Shown: positions 56,703-64,000 of the stretch, piece by piece | How the letters are laid out: every line of letters starts with the position of its first letter | Numbering within the stretch: the stretch's first letter is position 1 | Assembly: GCF_921293095.1 (NCBI RefSeq) | Contig: NC_060259.1 | Location: 123,435,649 to 123,499,648, forward strand | Reading direction: 5' to 3' | Length of the DNA: 64,000 bases | DNA from: Ischnura elegans | Taxonomy: Eukaryota > Arthropoda > Insecta > Odonata > Coenagrionidae | The notes under the pieces: model-generated | What the model saw: the letters and a program-made list of their open reading frames with translations, nothing else | Told to the model about the DNA's origin: nothing | Database searches by the model: none | Position numbers and translations under genes: made by a program

Positions 56703-59700
56703 GTATATTATTTCCAGTGGAAGATCATCATTGTGAAAAATTATCACGGGAAAGAGAAAGAATTATTGCTAAATTTTATTTCCTTTCCCATTCTTGGACA
56801 GATATGCATCATTGGTTAACATTTGTCCTTGTATTAAAACTAATCAATTTTTCCTATGTTGATGGAATCTGGAACAATAGGATGAAATTTTCGATTCCTA
56901 GTAGCAGTATATTTTTGCGATGCATCATAACTTAATGCTAACTTATGTGTTTAAGTGTTGTGCCAGAATCCTTTTAGGCACAGTTTTTGAATTTTTTTGT
57001 GAAGATATGAGAACAATTTTAACCAAGGATGAAAGCAGGTTCGATATTTCATTTTCAATTTAGACATATAATAGATGCCTTTACGTCATTTAAGCTATGT
57101 CTATCGCTCGATACACAAATATTTCTGTGCCGGTGATTTAGGATTTAGTTCTAAAAAATAAATTCCCGCCGTTGAAGTTTTCTGTAAATAAATACTCTAT
57201 GCACATTACTTCCAGGCGGAGCTGTGGAAACGATTATTTTTCTTAATTAACAATCGTTCTTGACAGCATCACAATAGAGGTAAAAACATTTTTCGGATTC
57301 AAAAGCTGGGTTTATGTAGACGCAATGGATGTGAATAAATGTAAGTTAAGCAGACGGGAAGAAAGTAGCGGATGGAGACCTTTAGTCTTCGACTGATACT
57401 TGAAGATTGACTTCAGTGAAGAATTTCCCTCGATTTGAAATTTAAATAATAGTAATTTCTCATCTCGGGAGAAATTTCGCGGACTTGGGGAGGGTATCCT
57501 TGATTTAGAGGTCACGGATGAGTGAAGCTCATCTCCATAAAGTGTTTAATTTTTGCTTGCTTTTTGACGCTATTTAATCGCAATGGTTTTATGAGTTAAA
57601 GAAAGGAGTAAGGGATGGTTCATGTATACTTTTTTCTGCGGCAGAGTCTATCTAGAGAGCAAAAACAAAGAGCCCTAAAACCTTTGTTTTTTCTTCGTCA
57701 TATGAGAAATTCTGGAGAAGGTGTTACAATATGATTTGTTATAAATAACTTTAGCAGCAGAAAATCTTGGTATATGGTGTTAACTTTGGGAAATTACTCT
57801 AATTTGTGAGCTGTGTCCGCAGAATAATTCTTTTACTTAATTAGTTTAATTGCATACCGTTTTTCGTTTCCAAATTATTGCTGCCCAAGTAAGACTGGCA
57901 CTTTATATTTTCCGGTTCTATATATTTTCCAGAATATTATTATTTGAAATCTAGGCTAAACAGTATTGCTTCGAGGTGGAATAGTTGTTGTGAAAACTTT
58001 TTCCTGGGTCGGGCTACGAAAGAATATTTTGGAGAGTGTTAATTTAATTGTCACCAAAATATTCAGTTCTGTATTTGTCGCGCTCATTTTCTCTACGCAG
58101 AGTGTAAATTTATCATTTTGATCGTCTATATTCCAAGTTGTTGCTTTTGCATTTAAATATGACATTTCGGTTAGTAACTTACATTGGAAGGTAGATTTAA
58201 AACGCTTACCATAGTAAAGCAGAATTTGTATATTAAGGCACCTACATTTTGAGAAAAAAATCCGGAATTATTTCATTCATGACTTTAGAGATGCATGGAT
58301 TTTGTTAAGTTTGACATTGGAATAGCAAACGCTATTTTTCTTGTGTCTATGGAACGTGTATATGCATCAATCCATTGGTAAAAAAATTCAATTTTCGTTT
58401 GAATACCTTTAGCAGATAGTGAACCCAAGAAGATGCCTCAGTGCCCAATAGTGCTACCTCAAACCAATTTCCCACCATTTATTATGCGTGGAATACTTTC
58501 CAGAATTTACCCTTTCCATCTTCCAATTCATCTCCCACTAGAAAATCGGTGTTTTTAGATGTTTCATAGCTGTCCCAAGACTTCAGTTTCTGTGAATTCA
58601 CTAAAGTTTCCGAGGGTGTGCATTTTTGTGGGAAGCATTTATTTTTTTCTAGCATCGTGCAGCAGGAGGTCTGAAATCCACTTTTTCACTCTGGAAGTGG
58701 CTTTTCATTGAGCGCGCCGAGTGGATCTGCTCGGAAGTGGGTCTCGCCTGAAGCGTCGAAGGCTGTCTGTCTCTTATGCACTCCGTTGTGCTCGGAGAAG
58801 TGGAAGGCAACCTAGTATAACCAATAAAAAGGATGCCTGGAAAGAAGTTATGAAATTTTTGCTTTCGGAATTTGGCCGACGAAATCCATTTCGAAATATT
58901 TTACCGTTGCATTGAGTTTAGGATTGCTTTATTTGGCCATTTTTATGACATTTCTTGTGAGATAGACGCTTTGCGTTTTTCTTTTGTCCCCCTAGATACT
59001 CCTGAGTTTTGTCAGAAATGTCATGTTAATGACGAAAATGCCCATGTTTGAAATCATGCAGTACCTACCTTATGAAACAAGGACGCATTATAAATTCATT
59101 TCTGTGTTTGAAATAAGAACGGAACATTTTCTGTTTTTTTCATAAAATTCATTGCATCAAGGCTTGCAGATCAGAAACAAAAAAATACGTAATGTGAAAC
59201 TCCTTTGCTCCAAACGCTTTCATCAAGCAATAGAATAAGCGGTGATACTAGCAGTAAATCATTTTCGAAGTGCGGTTTTGATATGTATCACCAACTTAAG
59301 GATCTCGAATGGAAGATGTTGTAGCCATTCATTCTCTTCGGAGTGACACGCTTGAATATCAGAGAATCTCAGGTGATTTTCTTCTGTTTAGCTGTACATG
59401 TTAAAGAATTGTAGCTAAGTGGCAGAGCGTGGCTAGAATTTGAGCGTAGAGATATCATGATCATCGAGTCATACTTTGAGTTTATACATTCCTCAATGAG
59501 TTATGGTAGTCATTGATAATGTTGGGTCGAAAATCATTCTATTTGACCTACCTGGATATAATAATATCATTGAAGTTAAGAAAAAACTTTCCCCTTGCAC
59601 TCATTTGATAGGACTATATTTTCTTGCTTCATTGTATGTATAGATATAGTATATAGAATGGATTTATCCGAAGGACAAATTTAGGGCATCTGATCCAAAA

Positions 59701-62700
59701 CATTCTTAGCTACTGCACAAACATCATCAAAGTCCATGAGGAGCGTATCCGTTTACTAAAGTGTATCCTTTGGATAAATGAAGCGTTTTTCTCCCCAAAA
59801 TGGAATTAAATTTACTTAATCTTTTTTTCTCCGATTGATGATGCTTACATAGGTTTGCACTACATTGCTTTAAGGGAAAAAAGAAAGAATTGAATCCAAA
59901 CAAATAATGCATGGCATTTAAAAATACGCTGAGGTATCTAAACTCTGCTTTGTTAAACGATAGTAGGTTGAAAATTACGTACTGCTGAGTCAGTTCCGGG
60001 TTGACTTTCGCAAAAAAAACTCCTTGGATGAAGAAGAGAGACCTATAGTGTCTGAAAGCCCTTTCAAAGGCTGCGGAAACCAATCGAGTCATTGAGCGCC
60101 GTGATGGCTCGTTAGTTGGCTAATGCACTCCTTGCTAAACGAACGGGTGCTGGCTCCTGGCCAGGTTTTGTAAAAGACACTTTTTGAAAGAGAAAGATAT
60201 AATCTAGTTTTGGTTTAACCACGGAGTATCTATATGAAATAAATGATAAAAATCAGTTGTAGATGCCATCACATGCGTTTTGATATTGCGAAAATGCAAT
60301 CCATTTAGCTGCATTAATTGAATCTGAAGGTTTCAGAGAGCAAATTAATCATTAAATATAAAATGCTGATTTGAAATTTGCTGTTTGATTTGAAGCGTTT
60401 TATTAGAATGCATAAGAAAATTGAGGCATTAAATAAAGATAAAACAAATTAATTTTTTCTCGTTATGAAATGTAAAAAATCCTATTGTTCACCCATGTTA
60501 ACTCAATGATAAATGAAATAAATAATTGGCACCTTTATAATTACACAAAACATAATTAAAGGAACTATTTTTTAAAATTCTATTAAGCTAAGTCTTGAAC
60601 GAACGGAATGAATTCACTCTCGCCTCAACGAATTTTTCTCGTAACTAACGCGGTTCGAGATAGAACCTCACCAAATCAATGCGTCTTGGCGACGGGAGGG
60701 GAGGTACGATGGTGATAGGCCGGAGTCGACATTGGTGGTCAATCGCGTCACACCCACTAGAGTATTTGTGTTTGCCCACCATTTATACGTGTCATACTTT
60801 TCCATCTCACTCCCTTACTCCACTCAATACTCTCCTTACAACCACGTTTACGTCCGCTTGATTTTTTCCCCAAAACCTATCTCCGTCCTTGTTATTCATT
60901 TTTTTATTCTTTCGTTTCTCCAATTCGAAGCTACGTACGCGGAGACTTGCATTGTGCCTCTAATCGCGTCTCGCAAAAAAAATTGATTCAACTCAGTCGC
61001 CCACTCTCTTCCCGTTGGCTACCATTGCTGTGATCCGCTACAGCCGCTGCCAGGAAAATATAGATAAGCAAAAAAAAACCATCGAACAGCGAATACCTTC
61101 TCCCGCGAGGAATCGTGTTGAGCGCAATATCGGATGCGTGCGCGCGGCGAATATTTTTTTGTTTTTGCGAGATTGTAAGTGCGCTCTGAGGCAGGCAGCG
61201 GCCTCCATAGTGGGAGGTTACGATAAAGCTGTTGTGCTATATCGCGAGCGGACTGTTGGTGACCGTCCAGTCTATTCTCGCCGGAGTGCTTGTCCCATTC
61301 ATTGAAAAGAAGGCTGTCGAGTGATTTTTTTCCTCGTATGAGTTATGGGAGAGGGACAATCTTTCACTTGCAGAGTTATCTCCATTGCGGCAGGTTTAAT
61401 ACTGCATGATTTTGTATTCAGCTTTATATTGCGGGATTTTGCACCTTTAGTCACTTTCAGATAGGTCCTGGCGATGTATCGATGAATCGTGAAGTATCAT
61501 TACAGTTAAATTTGTTGGAAATCTGGTATTGAGTTTTCAGAATTGACAATAAAAGGCCGTCTAGTGAAAGTTGTGTTTTATCGTCCGATTGCAAAAATTA
61601 AATTAAGATCCCGGAGAAAAATCACCTTCCAATGAAATATCACGATGTATCATTCAAACAAAAATCACTGCCTCATTGACAATCACATTACCTCAACCGA
61701 TAAATAAAGACGAATTTTATTGCATTGGTACTAATTATAGCCATCGCGAATTACACTGCCCGTCACCAAAAATTTTTCCTTCTCAAAAACAATTATCATT
61801 TCGAAGTATTTTGTCTTGATTAACACGAAAATCACTGTAAAAAGTCGTGATAACCTCTTGTTTACAATATGCAGATTGCTCAATGGGGGTTAATAACGGC
61901 TTCGAGGCAATGAGTGAAGCGATTTCAAAACCACATGTTTCGAAATGATATGGGCTCCTTGGGATTTTTTTCCAATACGCCCCAAAATAAAGAAAAAAAT
62001 AGGCTCATTCGGGAAACTTTAAGAGGTTGCGCATTGGCTTAGAATTATGAAAAATAGTGACTTTTCCCAAGAAAAAAACACGCTTATAACCACCTTACCG
62101 GAGTATTAAACCTGGTAAAGTGGAATATCCGCTCGTAAGATGATTGATGGTGAGCGAATGGAGATAAGTGTGTGGTTCTAAATTAGAATTTTGACGCTCA
62201 TCAAATAGTCTGGGGAGCCATAGCAATGCGGTAATAATTATTGATATTGTCGCACGGAGTGTCGCTGATAGGTGGAATGATACAAAAAAAGATTTGGGAA
62301 ATAAGTGTCTGAAATAAGTGAAAATGTGTTTTTTCTGAGTCTCGTCTTGCATAGGCTGTCCTTGTTGCTACAACCAAGGCGTCCAAAAAAACTCTTTTTA
62401 AGCCTTCCTCCTCATTTCTTAGGAGGTGGGAAGAAATGCATCGTATTACCATCATCACCAATAATTTTAGGAATGAAATTCTTGGTTGTCCCATTTTAGC
62501 TGGAAAATTTCCTATCCATATATATTATCCATGAGGTTTGAGTGAGGTTTTTGTGCCAGTGTAATTTCCCGTTGGGCTGTGCATTTCGTATTTTAATCAT
62601 TTCCAATAGTTCCGTTCCTGCATAGAAATAATATTGCTCATGGTCCTGATTTTTCTGTCGTCTCTGTCAGTTTTTTGTAATCCTTCATGAAATCCACATT

Positions 62701-63002
62701 TCTGCTCCTTCACGTTCGGTCATTTCATTCTTCCTTAGTTTCAGTAGGCGCATCCTGGGGCGCAGCTAGGAATTAAGGCTAGGGCGGGGGGGGGGGGGGG
62801 GTTAGGCGCAAAAAACTGGTGTGTCTGAGGGTGTGGAGTACCCCTTAAGTTAAGCATGATGTGCGGGGACTCTTCCCTCAGAGAAGTTCTATGATAAATC
62901 GTTCAAAATGGTGAGTTTTACGGCCTTAATGGCCGGGGAAAAGGAATCCATTATTTTTGCATTAACTTGAGGACATTATTTAACATGGTTTTGATTGTCC
63001 GA
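56703..63002. other. Non-coding stretch, no gene recognised
   Basis: I find no supportable gene, RNA or intact element. Short open frames (for example 58721-58915 + and 59727-60092 -) have no recognisable motif. A weak tRNA-like segment near 60104-60160 and a G16 run at 62786-62801 are noted elsewhere. Confidence 0.5.
62786..62801 (+). repeat. G16 homopolymer
   Basis: A run of 16 G lies in GGGGCGCAGCTAGGAATTAAGG...TTAGGCGC context. That context looks like a dispersed arthropod repeat, but I cannot assign it to a family. Confidence 0.85.
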
Positions 63003-63473
63003 TTTCGGTCATATATGCACCGTTTTGTATGATAATTTGTTGCCATTTTAATCAAGGTTTCTTAATGCCTATCTAGTAGAAGTCTTCGTATTTTTTTTGG
63101 CAAAAAACTATAGCACCCATTTTTGTTTATCTTCTCTAGATACAAATTTATTAACACTCAGGAAGTTTTGCAATGCGAGAAAAATATGATAATCGCTTGG
63201 TGCTTGGCCTGGACTATACGGTGGATGCATTAAAACTTTCCAGCCAAGCTCTCGGATTTTCTGGCGAGTCACTACAGATGTGTGTGACCTTGCGTTGTCC
63301 TGATGAAACACAACGCTTCTCCTGTTGTCCGGTTCTGGCCGTTTCTGGTCAATCGCTAGCTTCAATAGTTCCAGTTGTGGACAGAAGAGGTCTGAATTGA
63401 ACGTTTTGCCTTATGGAAACAACTGATGATAAATGATTCCTTTCCAGTGCCACCAAATGCACAGCAGAACCTT
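63003..63473 (-). pseudogene. mariner transposase fragment
   Basis: The minus strand encodes the C-terminal half of a mariner-family (Tc1/mariner) transposase. It has KVLLCIWWHWKGI, LAIDQKRPE, then HQDNARSHTS with the second catalytic Asp, RELGWKVLMHPPYSPG and PSDYH with the third catalytic Asp, and further downstream WQQ and QNGAYM. An in-frame TAA interrupts it at 63413-63411, where the family has a Tyr or Gly neighbourhood (FPYGK). The usual Asp of WWDWKG is His, SPD is SPG, and the frame is lost after the TAG at 63108. The N-terminal half and terminal repeats were not found. It is a dead fragment, closest in wording to mauritiana-type mariners. Only about 160 residues remain of roughly 345. 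Confidence 0.88.
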
Positions 63474-64000
63474 CCTAGTCGTTAATATTAATGTTAATAA
63501 TAAATATACTACTACGTACTGTTATAGTTGTAATATTAATATAACTAATATTTACACTATTTTTTTAGTTTTATGAATCCAGTTGAGTGAAATGGGTTAA
63601 ACTAAAAAAATTCTCTGAGCTATCCCCACCTCGCCGCACCCCTGGGTGCATCCATACTTTAAATTGCATTTGGATGCAGTTCTATTAAAACGAGGAAATG
63701 ATGGTCTATATATATCGATAAGATGGTGGAATGGATTCTCCGATGGTATTCTTTCTCTACGTGCCGCATAAAATTTATAATTCCAGCCAATATTTTCTCA
63801 GATATCCGGTCGTGGACACAAAATTTTGCGGTGGACGCTGTTGTGATCAAATGATTTTATAGGCCATTAATGCACAAGGATATATTTTCAATTCTCATGC
63901 ATGCTTTTTGCTTTTGATAAAATTTGCAGCGAAATATTTTGGAAAACGCGCTCATTGAAAAAGAAAAATTAATGTTATTTTTTGCCCATCGACCATTTGC
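63474..64000. other. Non-coding stretch, nothing recognised
   Basis: This is AT-rich sequence with a (TAATATTAATA)-like low-complexity patch near 63485-63560. I see no gene or repeat I can name. Confidence 0.5.

Noticed and set aside
58721..58915. Arginine-rich 64-aa open frame
   Set aside because: It is short, with no homologue I recognise, no splice context and no conservation evidence.
60104..60160. tRNA-like segment (TGGCTCGTTAGTTGG ... GGTGCTGGCTCC)
   Set aside because: The A-box-like part is acceptable, but the B box deviates strongly from GGTTCGANTCC and no stem pairs are evident.

Overview
This is a eukaryotic, AT-rich, repeat-dominated window, most likely from an arthropod and probably an insect. 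The evidence is intron-bearing coding sequence with GT/AG boundaries, a CR1-type LINE with the (CATCTA)n tail motif I associate with arthropod elements, a PIF/Harbinger DNA transposon, a mariner remnant, an RTE-like LINE fragment and about 28.5 kb of satellite DNA. I find no host protein-coding gene I can support; every recognisable protein belongs to a mobile element. The species cannot be fixed from the sequence.

Layout. 1-2355: non-coding, with a 22-bp direct repeat. 2356-3392: a 5'-truncated non-LTR retrotransposon, open through its reverse transcriptase and flanked by 9-bp target repeats. 3393-6760: no gene. 6764-14167: a 7.4-kb PIF/Harbinger element with perfect 37-bp terminal inverted repeats and a TAA target duplication. 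It has two convergent genes that both splice in silico into uninterrupted frames: a 283-aa Myb/SANT-like protein (+) and a 382-aa DDE transposase (-). Between them lies the decayed, intron-less wreck of a second, related Harbinger. About 14745-20727: an apparently full-length CR1-like LINE on the minus strand. ORF1 carries a coiled coil and an SGNH-esterase-like domain; ORF2 carries an endonuclease and a reverse transcriptase. ORF2 is in the -1 frame of ORF1 and has no ATG before its endonuclease domain. A canonical T TTT TTA slippery heptamer sits six bases before the ORF1 stop.

20736-28138: non-coding, with a foldback, a perfect 40-bp-arm hairpin, a small minisatellite, a decayed LINE 3' end and a tRNA-derived (SINE-like) promoter. 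28139-56702: seven tandem head-to-tail copies of a composite unit of about 4.4 kb. Each unit has a single-copy head of about 1.3 kb, up to eight 315-bp monomers each centred on a CGATATATATCG palindrome, and a tail of about 0.6 kb ending in a small hairpin. The array begins and ends at the same unit boundary. This is more like a tandemly amplified discrete element (for example a Helitron/HINE-like rolling-circle element) than an ordinary satellite, which starts and stops at arbitrary phase. 56703-64000: mostly featureless, with a mariner transposase pseudogene at 63003-63473.

Functionally the window is a record of element activity. The Harbinger and the CR1 LINE look recent (intact frames, preserved ends). 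The RTE-like fragment is truncated but little decayed. The mariner and the nested Harbinger relic are dead. The satellite shows repeated unequal exchange or conversion, including shared variants between non-adjacent units and two internal deletions.
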